A stretch of DNA of 64,000 nucleotides, taken from assembly GCF_047495875.1 (NCBI RefSeq), contig NC_092497.1, forward strand, positions 62,397,977 through 62,461,976, given 5' to 3'. The position numbers were made by a program, and so were the translations under genes. The notes below the pieces were generated by a model. It was not told where the DNA came from. It did no database searches and saw only the letters and a list, made by a program, of their open reading frames with translations. Of the stretch, positions 36,517 to 47,792 are shown one piece after another. The first letter of the stretch is position 1, and the number at the start of each line of letters is the position of its first letter. The DNA is from Pithys albifrons albifrons. Taxonomy: Eukaryota; Chordata; Aves; Passeriformes; Thamnophilidae.

Positions 36517-39500
36517 TGTGTGCACTTAGAATTTGAGCAGTTCAGAAGAACTTATGTGACTTCAAATCCACCAAAATACATTAAATTCTTAGGCATCAAA
36601 TTAATGGCTTCAGGTACTTGGTAATTCCATCTTGGAACTAGAACAGATCATCTAATACTCCAGATAAGCACCAAAATCCCCAGCACGAGACCAGTTTGTC
36701 AGAAACCTCCTGAAACAGCATTGCTAACCTGCTGTGCTGTAACTGGAGTTCAACATATATTCCACGTTTTCACTTGTGCTTCACTTGTTTTTTTCATGCC
36801 TCTGAATGGGGAAAAGTCCCTGGAAGGTTCCAAGTCTTTTATAGCAATGTGTTAGAAGGCAGAGTGTCTTGTCCTCTTCTTTGCAGATGTAAATCATTAC
36901 AGTTACTTTAGAATTTAAGAATTTTCATTTTGCCCAGTGGAATGACATGAGCATAAAATAAATCCCAACATTTATAATTAGCAAGGTCATGTTGTTAAGA
37001 AAATGTTATGTCTTTGTTGGACTAAAACAACACTGAAAGCCAAAGAGATAATATTTTCCATATCTACATTCTTCTTCCTAATTACTCCACAAAGAGAAAA
37101 AGTTCAGGCCTCAAAACCTTCACAAGTCATATACTTTGCAGACAGCTTCTTAAGAAAATGAGATGTAAAGTCGAGTACTGCAAAAATGGGGGTAAAACAA
37201 AAAAGACATGTTAAGCACAAGTTAAGAAGACAAAATCCCATTAGTTTCATGTATCTCACATATTCCCTGAGAGGCTAAGTTTAATTTGAGCTATCTGCAG
37301 CTCACCTTGTGCATTGTCCTGCAGGCGTTGTTTCCATGTGGTCTTGCAGGTCAAGGTTGCTTCTACAGTCAGAAAGTTTCAATCAGTATTTTACAGCATT
37401 TCCTGAAGTTTAAAAGATATTTAAAATTATGTTTTCTTACTATCTGAGAAGGTAGTCAGATGATTCTTCATCTCCCTTGTCATGAAAGGGTAACCAGTTG
37501 CAAAGAAAACTTGGGAGAGTGAAATTCTGTGTTATACTTTTCCCAGCATAGCAGGATATGAAAATGCAAGTTTAAATATAGCGCTTACACATTTTATCAG
37601 ATTCACTTTTTTTTTAATAAAAGCTTTGTTTCCCATACTTACCTAGTCCTAATCATATTGACTTGCACTGGAAAGAAACACCCTCTGAGGAGGAGTTACT
37701 GTGGATGACACTTCACCTTCCCATCAGCAGCTGTGGGAACTTTCAGTGTTTCTTTTCCTTTCTCTACTCATCCTGAGAACTCTTCTGCTTCAGAAATGCA
37801 GAACTTTTATGGTACTTCAATTCAAAGGAGATTTATATAGCACAGAGGCACCTTCAGCCACTGGGATATCGACTTGGATAAACATCATTCTCAGACTCAG
37901 GCAATCAGTTTAATTAAAAGTACTGTTACTCTCTTGGGGCTTTCTTATTCTCTGCTTTCTCTGAGTATTCCCAGTTCCCTCTGAATAAGCAACATTTTCA
38001 TGTATTTGGGTCAAATGATTAGTCAGCTAGCAGAAAAATGTCACATTTTACCTGTAAAATTTTCCCAAATCCCTCCTGCCATCTGCTCGTTGCATATATT
38101 GCTTAATATTTTATCTGAAGTCAACACAGCATAACTCTAGACTTACAATTATATTACAGCATACTCCAAAAATAATATCCTAAAAGTTGCAGCAATAGGG
38201 AGTTTATTAAAAAAAATATGATTTTTCCCTCCTCTGTATGTGAAGGCTCCTACAGAATCAGAGTTCATATATAGTCATTTATACAGAGACTATACACAGT
38301 AAGTTGAGTGAAACATGTGAAAAAGTATATGAATCAGACAAGAAAGTCACTTTTTTAGGTAACTACACACAGATGAAGACTGTAAGAAGGAACCTGTGTT
38401 ACTCATGAAACTTATTGTTCTGAAATATTTGTTTTGGCACACATATGGTGATTCATTATTTTTCATCATTTACTAACAAAATCTAATTAAAAGGAAAGAC
38501 AGGAACCAAGTGCATGGCTTTAAAAGTGTGTCTTATTAACACTGCATTTCCTTTTTCTGAGTTTTCTAAGGTAATTCCTTTCCAATTTATGCTTTACAAA
38601 ACATCAAATGAGGAAAATATATATACTGCCATGGACCATCAAATAAGAATTGAATAATAATGAAGTGATAGCAAAGGAGAGCTGGAGGAAATCCTTCCTG
38701 AGAAGCCACAGTTTATATCTTTATCACCCCGCCCTTCTGCCCTAACATGAACACCTACTTGGCTTCTCTGAAAACAATATGCTCAAGTCCATCCATCATG
38801 AGGGAGTGGGCAGCTTTTACAAGCTTGTGATGGACTTTTGCAGGCTGACAACTTGGTCATGTACTGCTTTCCACTAAAAGTGCATTTTATAAGCTAAGGA
38901 ATTAGCTGATAAAAGTGGTCATCAGTGGCTTTACATACTGAAAGCCACCAGCCTTAAAAGGCTTGGACTTTCATTAAAGTCATTTTAGGAAAAGCCTCTT
39001 GCTGCAAAAGCATTCTATTTGGCAACATCTCTGCTTTTACCTTCCCTGTTTTTCTTGATTTTATTCTACTTTTCCAAATAAAGAGGCATTTGTTGATTTT
39101 GCAAGAGTATCAATTACATATTCCGTTGAGACTGTGCCATAACTGTGAAAAGAGCACTAGGCTGTGAAGAAAAATTGAGCGAACAAACCAGTTTCAATTC
39201 TAATGGATCGACACAAAAGTTTTCTGCTGTGAAAACTGCAGGGGTTTGGTCACAACAGGCTTTTGCCATACATTCTGTGGCAAACTGTGATGTGTTTCCT
39301 CCTCTGTGAATTTACCCCTGACATCCTGATTCCCTATTTCCTTTGCTTCTTCCCTGGTAAAATGTTAACAATTTAACCTTGCCACATTTTACAGGTAACT
39401 TGAAATATGAAGTGTTATGAAAGGCAGCACAGGGGTCAGCACAGATCCAGAGGATCTGTTCATATAGTTGTGATAATGCAGGTCCTGTGGCTTGGAGTGC

Positions 39501-42290
39501 AACTGTTTTGAAATAGAGCAATCACAGAGAAGTCGTTCAGCAGTTGGGGTTGCTGATGGTGTTTATTCTTGTATCAAGTGTTCTGCAAGATAAATAAATA
39601 CTCCAGATTTTGTTACTTGATCCTTTGAATATCTCAGGAGCCTTTTCTTGTATTTCTAGAACTGCTGCTTAATCCATGTTGTTAAAAAACACTCCACCTT
39701 TGAGTTACAAAACAACAACAAAAAAAGACCTTTTCCTGTGAGACAGTTTGGCTTTTTAATTTCTGCTTGTAGAGAAAAAAATGAGTGCATGAAGTACTGT
39801 GACTACAGTTTTCACAACACACTGAATGATTCCCATCAGAAGCAGGTAAGATGCTTAGCCAACATGTGTTCTTGCACAGTGAATATCTTTCCTTTGCCTT
39901 GGGGCAGATTTACAGAAGTGCTTTGGAAAAAATATCTTTTCAAGCTTTTTAACCACACAGGCAGCTTTTTTCCTTCCTTAGATTTTAAATGAAAGTAGAG
40001 GTATGGCACTGGAGACTACCAGATCTTTTGAGACAAAAAGTCCTACATTTTATCTGGTTTTAAGTTTTTTAAGCCAGACAGTCCCATCAAATAACTTATT
40101 CTAAAATTTTTGGTTAGAAATATAGTTCAAGAAGGGTACATATGTTAGTAGCAGTGATAAGATAGGTAATAATTTCTCTTATTTCAAATAGTTGCATCTC
40201 TTTAAAATGTTCTAAGATTGCATAGTAAAAATTCAGAATGGATTTCCAACAAAAAAAAAAAACAACAAAATTAGGAATGAAAAGAAGAAATAGTGACCAG
40301 GGAGAGTATTTTCTTCTCTGCATTTGCAACTTAAATGACAACCAAATAGGACACACCAACATGAGAAGTAGATGAGATGAGAAAGGGTTAATTACAATTA
40401 TGTGATACAATTTGTTGCTTTCCATGACAGACATTTATCTCTTTATTGAGAAAACCACTACTCCATCCAATTGGTAGTTACAGTATGGTCAAATATTATA
40501 TATATGTACTAGACTAATATGTAGTAACTATATTTGCACAACTGAATACACAATAATGTCATAATACATTGGGTAGCTTTTATTCTAAACACACCAGAGG
40601 TAGATGGTATCTTTTCTGTCTCACCCCACTTACATTAAAACCCATATTTACCTTGTTAAGTAATAGTAATAATGACAATTCTAATTACCTTCATCTCATA
40701 CACAATTGTCCATTTTGCCAAGTTTTACACTATCTTGACAGAGGTAATTTTTCAGTGAGAAATATTATTTTTCAATTACTGTAAATAAAATAGTTCTGCT
40801 CCTGGGGACATCTGACAGCAGCACCTCCATCTGCAAAGGTCTACACTTGCTTTAGAGAATCTGAGACTGAGACAGCACAAGAGAAAACCACATTTCAGTT
40901 TATATTTTTACTAAGTGGTGCCCATAAAATAATGAAATAAAAATATATAGGAGCTCATTTTATCCTCAAGTTCGACTGCCTTTCCCCTCTAACAGCTGTG
41001 CTTGAGCCTACATTGCCTTCTCCACCACAACTCAGCACATAAGGTTTAATTTTTAATTCTCAGCAGTGTATTTGGCCTCCATGTGTAATGATCAAAGAGA
41101 AACCAGAACTAAACCATGAATTGTGCAATTGGTGAGCCAGAACAGAGCCATGGCTTCAAACCAAAGGGATGCTCCCACAGGGTCTGGAGAGTTAAAAACA
41201 GAGACAAAGAGTCTGACTTGTGATGAAATAAAGTCCAGGTATGATGGAGATGGGGAACTGAAACAGAATTGGAGCCTTCAGAAGGTGAATATTAACACAC
41301 AGCCTCCTGGCTCAGAGGCAGCCCCAAGGCAGCCTGCTTAGACTGGTTTAAGGGATATGAGTGATGCTGATACTGGAATTAGCACCAGGAGAAACCTAAG
41401 ACCATGGTGGTCTGTATTCCAGAGACCGTCCAGGACCAGGGTTTCTAAAACTTGTGTTCTGCCATAAATCTGATCTTCAGTGGCAATGAGTGATGCAATA
41501 GTTCTCTTTTAAAAAGGGACTTAGATTTGATTTTGAGGTCTGCAGTTGGAGTAATCAGAAACAGATTAGAAGAAAGAAACAAAGTTCATGGATTTTAAGA
41601 CTCACAGATCTTTTTACTGATCCTGTATCATCAAAAATACATCTAGCAAAAACATCCAGTGTGTTATTGAAGTTTCTGTGAGGCTGACAGCCTCTTCTGC
41701 TCTCTTAAACTCACAGTTTGCAAATCAGTGTTTGGGCCTATCATTTGCTGTTAGGTCACTGTGAGTTTAAAAGTTTGCGGAAAAGTCCTACATGTCTTAG
41801 TACTTGGCTTAAATGCTGATAAATTTGGATGGTTGGTGCTGAAGGCAGCAAATTAAACCTCAACTGACTGCCAGATTCTGAATAATAAATTCTCATTTCC
41901 TTCAATGCTCCTCATCAACATTTTTATGCCTAAGAAGTTTCATGGAGTAGCTCTACTGCTTCACTGACCACATCTGCTGCCTCATGTTCCAGGCACTAGC
42001 TCCTATCAGGTACATTTTCACATTTTATCATGGAGAAATCATAAATTTTGAAAATTTCACGTTGTGTTTGAAAATGTGAGTAGCCATTTTGCAAGTTTTG
42101 TATGTGTTTCTGATGTTTTGCAGCCTCCTGTAAAAGCCTGGCTTTCCACCATTAGTTGCTCAGGACTTCTCCTCGGGACGTTGTACTTGTCTATAAGGGT
42201 TTCATGGGAAATGAGAGAAAAGGGAAGATCCCAAGGTAAGCAAGCTAGGGAGACTCAAGCTGCCAAAGACTTTTAAAAAAAGCAATAACA
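36517..42290. other. Gene-free stretch with one candidate exon
   Basis: No gene is established. About 38880-39170 is unique and AT-rich and may be conserved noncoding DNA. A possible exon lies at 39773-39845. An A run lies at about 40251-40261. The plus frame 41123-41341 has a mixed, protein-like composition but no splice context or recognised domain. Confidence 0.45.
39773..39845 (+). other. Candidate 73-nt exon
   Basis: A pyrimidine-rich acceptor (TTTAATTTCTGCTTGTAG, ending 39772) and a consensus donor (AAGCAG then GTAAGA from 39846) bound 73 bases that are open in one frame. They read KNECMKYCDYSFHNTLNDS, with three cysteines. No protein family is recognised. It could be a coding exon, a noncoding RNA exon or chance. 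Confidence 0.22.
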
Positions 42291-42792
42291 TGTGAGGGTG
42301 TCCAAACCCACAGCAGGGAAAGAAAATAGGACGAGGTCTGTCTTGAGGCACTGTTGCTGGCAACACCCAAAACTCACACGCCCCCATGTTCCTTCCCCCT
42401 CTCTGTTTTTTCCCTGAGGCTTTTCCATGCCATGAAGGGACCTTGACTGTTTCCCTGGGTCTGAGAGAGTTCTACACCCCTTCCCTGACCTGCTGCAGCA
42501 CATCCCACAGCTCCTGAGGTGGCACAGGGCGGCAGGTGTTCCTGAAGACCATGTGCCCCCGCTCACAGTCTCTGTATCCCCTGGGGTTCCTTCCCCACCC
42601 TGGATGTCCCCGTGTGGTTTATCGAGCCTAACTCTGTCCCCAGATGTGCTGTCCAATCCCCTGCAAGCCCCTCCCCCCACCCTTTCCCCCTTGGGACCCT
42701 TATAACCCAGACCCCAAACGAAAATAAACACTTTCCAAGTGTTCACACTCCTCTGTGTGTCTGAATTATCTCGGGAGCCATTCCCTCACCCA
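42291..42792 (+). mobile_element. Solo LTR, TGTGAGGG...CCCTCACC family
   Basis: The element begins TGTGAGGGTGTCCAAACC and ends at the imperfect inverted complement CCCTCACCCA, so it has LTR-type termini. Near the right end lie a TATA-like TTATAA (42700-42705) and AATAAA (42723-42728), followed by GU-rich sequence (GTGTTCACACTCCTCTGTGT), which fits a U3-R-U5 order on the plus strand. No target duplication is visible and no internal retroviral sequence adjoins. The first 58 bases recur at 57651-57708, so it belongs to a dispersed family. The 157-codon minus-strand frame within it (42746-42273) is a by-product. Confidence 0.65.
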
Positions 42793-44829
42793 GTCCCTAG
42801 AAGGCACTTCAGTAACTGTTTGACAGCAAACTTCTATTCCAATGGGGTGCTCAGTAAGAGTACAGGGCGTTTTATCTTCTTTATTTAATACTTTTCAATT
42901 TGCTCTTAATGATGAGTGTGTCTCAGGATGCTGGTTTTGCTGTATTATTTCTTGACATGGTCTGAGATCAGAGGGAAGGGACGCATGCTGGAAACTTCCT
43001 ACATGAGTGTTATCCTGGCAGATCAGGAGTCCAGAGGATGGTCAGTCGGAGTCCAGAAGTCAAAGGCAGATTCATTTTGTCAGCTGTGCTGCTGTGCCGA
43101 CAGTGAGCAGAGCCCTGGCCTCCTTGTGCCAGCACGGGACACAGAGCAGGACTCCAGAAACACAGAGAAACAAGAGCATCTGGGCTCTAGAGATCTTTCA
43201 CTGCGCATAGGAGGACCCATGAAATGAAAGCTTCTTCTCACTTTAAGGGTAGAAAATAAAAAAATCTAAGCATGCTTCATGTAAAGATAAAAATACCAGA
43301 TTTTTCATTCTGACAAAACATAAACCGGGATGTTTCCTTTTTAATTGCGCATTTGTACAATAGAGAGAAAAAAAGTAAAGATTACGAAATACAGACTACT
43401 TTTTGCTAATTTACAACTGAGGCTTTCTTGACCCCTCTCAATTTCTTCTCAAGGAAAGTTGAGGGAATAACAGAGGATTATGATAGTCCTAAATGTTTCT
43501 GAAAAGCTCCAGTGGCAGCACAGATCTGTTCTTTCCACCCCACTCAAAAGCATCCCTAAGGCACAATCACCTCAGAGCTCTACTGACAAATCTTGTGCAG
43601 TCAGCTTCATGTCTCTGACAGGCAGCAACTGCTCTCTTGGGGTAACATTTCCCAAGGCAGAGTATTCCTTTGCCCACAGTCCCAGCTTTTAGGTTTCTGG
43701 TCAGGAATGGCTTCAAGTACCAGAGCTTTCAGTTTGCCCATTTCATCCTTTAAGGAGGCAAACTGTGCCCTTCACATATTCTTAAGGTGTGAGGCATGCT
43801 ATGTGTAACATCTTCATGATGGTACTTGGGATTTGTTATGGTTTGTCAAGTAAAATGTGGCAGGGGATTTGCTGATTGATCTTGGTTTTCACCAGACATT
43901 GCTTTCCTCTTTTTTTTGTAATTTCTGTTTGCCCCTTATGAGGCATGGAGACCTTCAGTTCACTTGCAGTTGCAGTGTTTATCTCCTGTTTTCAGTGCTA
44001 TGAAGACAATTTCTCATTTAACTTCTATACACTCAAGAGTTTGGGCCGTTCTCATGAACTTGTATTTATTTTTTTAGGTTACTCTTTCCCAGAAATTTAT
44101 AAGAACTTACTGTTTAACCGTTTTTCTAGAAATTTTAAAGCATATATTTCTTCTTAATTTCAATCTAAGAAGTGTAAGAGGTCAGAAGTTCTGCAGGGGA
44201 AATAAATGAAGGGGACATTTTGCTGTCTACACAGACAGCATTCACATCCAATTTTTTACAAAATCTTCAGTCAAATGCTGAATTAGCTCAGGAAGTCTCC
44301 TCTACTGCCCCAGGAAGGCAGCAAACCTCCCTATGGGGTAGGTCTGGTTGACATATAGGGCCTTCATTTCCCCTCAAAAGGGAGTCAACCAACTCCAATT
44401 ACCTTTCTTTTTTTCACTTCTAGTCCACCTGGTAGATGGGGGGCAACCGGGAAACCTCCAGACAGATCTTTCTCTTGTCTGTACTTGACTTTCTGGCTCC
44501 AGGGCCTTGTTTGTATCTGTTCTTTAATGGCACCTGGGGAGCTGATGGGAGTCAAGAGGGACTTCTTTTATCTCTCTGATCAGCAACCTGTTTCCCTTCC
44601 TGCCACCCCCTAGGTTTGCTCCAGTTGCCTGATTGCAGGGAGAGGCAGGGGCTTCACCATCTCCTGCTTGTCTTCTTTAGAGCTTACGTATTTCTTGTTT
44701 AGTCACCACTATGCCTTCGAAAGGTATTTATGTTCTGGGTTTCCAATGTTGTCAACTTGGGGGTTACAGATGAACGACTGACCTTCTCCTCAACAACCCT
44801 GTCCCCCTGACAACCAATTGCTGATAGTT
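42793..44829. other. Gene-free stretch upstream of the CpG-rich gene candidate
   Basis: No gene recognised. From about 44290 to 44829 the sequence becomes moderately GC-rich without matching a repeat I know. It may contain distal promoter elements of the unit that follows. Confidence 0.45.
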
Positions 44830-44912
44830 GTCACAATGGGATGCCCAGAGAGGAATGGTGGTGACATCCAAGGGAGATGCATTGTGACCTCACCCTCCCC
44901 ACACTATAAATA
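44830..44912 (+). promoter_or_regulatory. Promoter: 9-bp inverted repeat and TATA box
   Basis: TATAAATA at 44905-44912 sits about 70 bases before the ATG at 44981, placing a start site near 44935-44945. Upstream, GTCACAATG (44830-44838) and its exact reverse complement CATTGTGAC (44880-44888) form a 9-bp inverted repeat with a 41-base spacer. Each arm contains ACAAT/ATTGT, a SOX-type core, and the right arm runs into TGACCTCA, a nuclear-receptor-like half site. The element names are by motif only. Confidence 0.5.
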
Positions 44913-44980
44913 GCCCTGGGGTCCAGCCTGGCTCAGTCAGGCCCAAGCTTGGGTTCCTGACTAGTGTCTCAGCTCTAGCC

Positions 44981-45355
44981 ATGGAGACTGATCCGAAAGC
45001 TCAGCCAGCAGCCAGCGGCGCGGCTGAAGAAGCGGAGTCCCCGGCTCCGGATGCCAGCATCCCGCAGCCTCCCGAGGCTGAGAGGGGTTTCTGGTCCAGG
45101 ACCTGGAGAAGACTCTTCCTGAGTCCCCTGTGGCCTTGGCTGAGGCTGTCGGGACTAGCCCCAGGGAGGCAGCTGAAGCAGCCTGCCGAGGGGGACACGT
45201 TGCCCCAGGGGGAGGCAGGAGCCGCGCCCGCCGGCGGCCTCACAGAGCCGATGCAGGCTCAGGCGGCTGAGCCAGGGCCGTTCTCCCCGCGCCGGGGCTG
45301 GGCAGGGAGCGCTTCCCTGGGAGGCTCCTGCGCCCTCGGAAGCGGCGGGCTCTGA
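44981..45355 (+). CDS. Unrecognised Ala/Pro-rich protein, 124 aa, CpG-rich intronless gene candidate
   Basis: The ATG at 44981 has a near-ideal context (CTAGCCATGG) and is the first ATG after the TATA box. The product is rich in Ala, Pro, Gly and Glu. It opens METDPKAQPAASGAAEEAES, has a short Trp/Arg/Leu segment at about residues 37-58 (FWSRTWRRLFLSPLWPW), and shows no signal peptide or known domain. The stretch is strongly GC- and CpG-rich against AT-rich surroundings. The frame stops at 45353-45355, but the other two frames stay open beyond (to 45477 and 45701), so the original gene may be longer and frameshifted here. An AT-rich region and AATAAA at 46137 complete a compact unit of about 1.2 kb. 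Function unknown. A testis-expressed or lineage-specific gene, a retrogene or an unknown repeat are all possible. A 124-codon frame in GC-rich DNA alone is weak; the promoter and signal context raise it. Confidence 0.42.
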   Translation: METDPKAQPAASGAAEEAESPAPDASIPQPPEAERGFWSRTWRRLFLSPLWPWLRLSGLAPGRQLKQPAEGDTLPQGEAGAAPAGGLTEPMQAQAAEPGPFSPRRGWAGSASLGGSCALGSGGL

Positions 45356-45477
45356 GCCCCGAGCCCGAGCCCGCTGCTCCCCGGCGCAAGAGGCGCAGGA
45401 TCTGCCGCCGCCGCCGCCGGCGCAGGCATGGGCGCAGGCAGGGGCGCAGATGGCGCCGGCAGAGGCGGCCGCAATAA
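45271..45477 (+). other. Overlapping open frame with arginine-rich tail
   Basis: In the frame one base behind that of the 124-residue product, the sequence is open from 45271 to a TAA at 45475-45477. It ends in a tract dominated by Arg: RKRRRIC, then seven Arg, then GRRQGRRWRRQRRPQ. No ATG starts it, so it would need a frameshift or splice to be joined to the upstream frame. Arginine is the expected product of one frame of CCG repeats, so this could be compositional. A basic sperm-type tail is the interesting alternative. Confidence 0.25.
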
Positions 45478-45729
45478 GATACGCGGCTCTTGCCTCTGCC
45501 AGCACTGCCCGGCACAGCTCTCTCCTCCCCTCCCCTCCCGGCACGGCTCGGCCGGCACAGCCTGCCCAGCTCGGCCCCAGCCCGGGTCAGGGCTGCCCCC
45601 ACAGCAGCTCCGAGCCGGGGGCAGAGCCCCGCCGGCTCCAGCCGCGGCTCCCGGGAACGAGCTGGGCCAGCGCACCCGGGAGCCACCCCCACCCCCATTA
45701 GCAAGCTAGTTAGGAGTCCTTAAGTGTAA

Positions 45730-46136
45730 GATTATAAGATTATTTCTCTCTAGGTTAGGAGACTTCATCGTAGATATAGATAGGAAGTGGGTAGTTTAGC
45801 TAGAATTACAGATAGGTAGGAATTGGACAATTACAGATAGGAATAAGAGAGAGGGGAATTAGATAGGGATTTTTTATTTAAGATAGTTAGGATTATTGTT
45901 TTACAGTGAAATAGTTAAGGAATAGGATAGTTAGGGTTATTATTTTTATTAAAATAGGGTTTTTTTATTTAAATAGTTACCTTTTTTATGTAAATAGCGA
46001 TAATTTTTTATTGAAGTGGTTAGGGTTAATTTTTTATTTAAATGATTAGGGTTTTTTATTTGAATAGTTAGGGTCAATTTTTTATGTAAATGAATTTTTT
46101 TTAATTTAAATAGTTACAGCTATTTTTTTAATATAT
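45730..46136 (+). repeat. Decayed AT-rich tandem repeat with TTAGGG words
   Basis: A run of imperfect units of roughly 25-35 bases built on TTAGGGTTAATTTTTTATTT followed by AAATAG. Clear units start near 45928, 46020, 46045 and 46068, with looser ones before and after. It lies between the CpG-rich open frames and the poly(A) signal, so it would form most of the 3' UTR. Despite the TTAGGG words it is not a telomeric repeat. Confidence 0.75.
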
Positions 46137-46142
46137 AATAAA
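46137..46142 (+). terminator. Polyadenylation signal AATAAA
   Basis: A canonical AATAAA is followed by an A-rich possible cleavage site (GGCAAAAAATTGC) and a GU-rich stretch (TGAGTGGTTCATTTGTTC), the arrangement of a working vertebrate 3' end. It would terminate the unit that begins at the TATA box at 44905. Confidence 0.5.
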
Positions 46143-46159
46143 TAAGGCAAAAAATTGCT

Positions 46160-46840
46160 TTCTGAGTGGTTCATTTGTTCAGACTCTCATGTGTCCCTGT
46201 GCACCAAAAGCAGAGCTCAGCTCCTTCGGGGAGCCAAGGAGAAATGACACCTCCTGCGGGCAGGCCAAGAACTTACTAGAAGGGGGTGTAACCTGGCGGA
46301 GAAAGGGCGGCATATGCAAACCAGAGGTGGGGCATGACCACATAGGGGAGAGCTCTGCAATGCCGCAAAAATTCCCCAAAGGGAGGGCAGGGTCCGAAAC
46401 CATGAGGGGTAAGGGGGATTTCCAGAGCTTACCCTACAGGATGTATGGTGTTACACAATACACTGCAAAAGACAATATGAACCCTAAAATGCTTATGTTT
46501 AAACAGTCTGTTTTTCTTTCTCCATTCTTCATAATTCTCTTTGCCCACAGATGAACACAAATGCCTTCTGGTGGCTGAGTCAAGGCTCCAGTTGTGTGCA
46601 GATTTGTCTGTGGTCTCCCTAATTCAAAAATCCCTTCAGTTCAGGCTTCTGGATAATGTGTTCTTCCCTCTCTGAAAGACAAAACTTCCAGAGACTGAAA
46701 TAGAAGCAGATTTTGCCAAATTTTTAGGGAAGGGATCAGTCTATGAGATGTCATGAGATCCTGCCATGCTGGTTTCTGTATGGTATGGTAGCAGTGCAAT
46801 TTATTATCTACTCCCATCATCTACAACAGTAATCAGGAAA
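46160..46840. other. Gene-free stretch, partly GC-rich
   Basis: No gene recognised. About 46190-46410 still holds several CpG dinucleotides and may belong to the same inserted or duplicated unit as the gene candidate. The plus frame 46189-46554 has no known domain. Confidence 0.4.
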
Positions 46841-47098
46841 CTGTTAAGGTTGGAAAAGACCTTCAAGAGCATTGAGTCCAACCTGGAATTCATCACCACC
46901 TTGCCAGTTAGACCAGAGCATCTTGTGCCACATCCTGTTGTTCCTTCAGCACCTCCAGGGATGGGATGGGCACTGCACCAGCGCCTTGGACTATCCTTTC
47001 CAGTGCCTGACAACCCCCTTCTGTCAAGAAATTCTTCCTGATGTCCAGCTTGAACCTTACGTGGAGAGAGGCCCTCTCCTCTTGTCCTGTTGCTTGTG
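46841..47098 (-). mobile_element. CR1 LINE, 3' end fragment
   Basis: Reverse-strand CR1: AGGTTGGAAAAGACCTTCAA, GAGTCCAACCTGGAATTC, CTTTCCAGTGCCTGACAACC and AATTCTTCCTGATGTCCAGC are the usual complement of the CR1 3' UTR and the ORF2 C-terminus. The terminal octamers are missing at the left, so the 3' tip is lost. Confidence 0.9.
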
Positions 47099-47104
47099 GA
47101 GGAG

Positions 47105-47222
47105 GACTTATTTATTATTATTGTTGTTACTGTTAGTTTATTTTTTCCTTTTTTATTATTTTTTATTATTCTTTATTTTCTGTAATTCTTTTCTCTTTTT
47201 TTTGTTTTAATCTTGTTTTCAA
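47105..47222 (+). repeat. T-rich low-complexity tract
   Basis: TTATTATTATTGTTGTTACT and long T runs abut the CR1 fragment. Simple sequence, no clear unit beyond local TTA and TTG triplets. Confidence 0.75.
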
Positions 47223-47770
47223 ACTAAATTATGCCTTTGAACTCCTTCTAGGCATCTACAGTGAACTAAAATTAGATTCAGGAAAACACGTGCTGCTGTC
47301 TGCAGGACAGCATGTCAACACTTTCTCAGAGCATGAGCTTCTGGTAGTGAGTGTAACTATTGGGATGCTCTTGTCTCCTTGGTGCTGACAAATGAACACA
47401 AGAGATATGAACCTCGAGAAAATGAATCCTACCATAAGGAATATCAATAAGGAACATAACCTAGGAAGATGGCAGACTGCTGGGGCTGTTCAAACACTCA
47501 AGAATGTTTTAAAACCCAAATTCTACTGGTCCATCCATGTGTGTATGGCCTAAAGCCTAAGTTAGTTTTACTCTCCACGCTCCATTATCTGACTCCATCA
47601 GTGACACTGTTCAGCATTGTCTGGCTCTGGGCTCTCCCTCCCTTGCTCCCTTCCAACCTTCCTTCCTTCCATTTTATTTATTCACAACTACTATGCTTCA
47701 ATCACAAACAGGAATAAAACTCTTCTAAAATGAGTATTTTGGGGAAATGGGGAAGAGAGAAAATAAATTC

Positions 47771-47792
47771 AATTTTTAATTAATTAAAAATT
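47771..47792. repeat. Perfect 22-bp AT palindrome
   Basis: AATTTTTAATT at 47771-47781 is followed without spacer by its reverse complement AATTAAAAATT. It may extrude as a cruciform. It is all A and T in an AT-rich region, so chance is quite possible. Confidence 0.85.

Noticed and set aside
42273..42746. 157-codon minus-strand frame
   Set aside because: Lies wholly inside a solo LTR read backwards; no family features.
45155..45704. Minus-strand frames of 129-154 codons over the CpG-rich unit
   Set aside because: High GC content removes stop codons in all frames; promoter, start context and poly(A) signal support the plus strand.
45928..46080. Interstitial telomeric repeat
   Set aside because: TTAGGG occurs only once per 25-35-base AT-rich unit, never in tandem.
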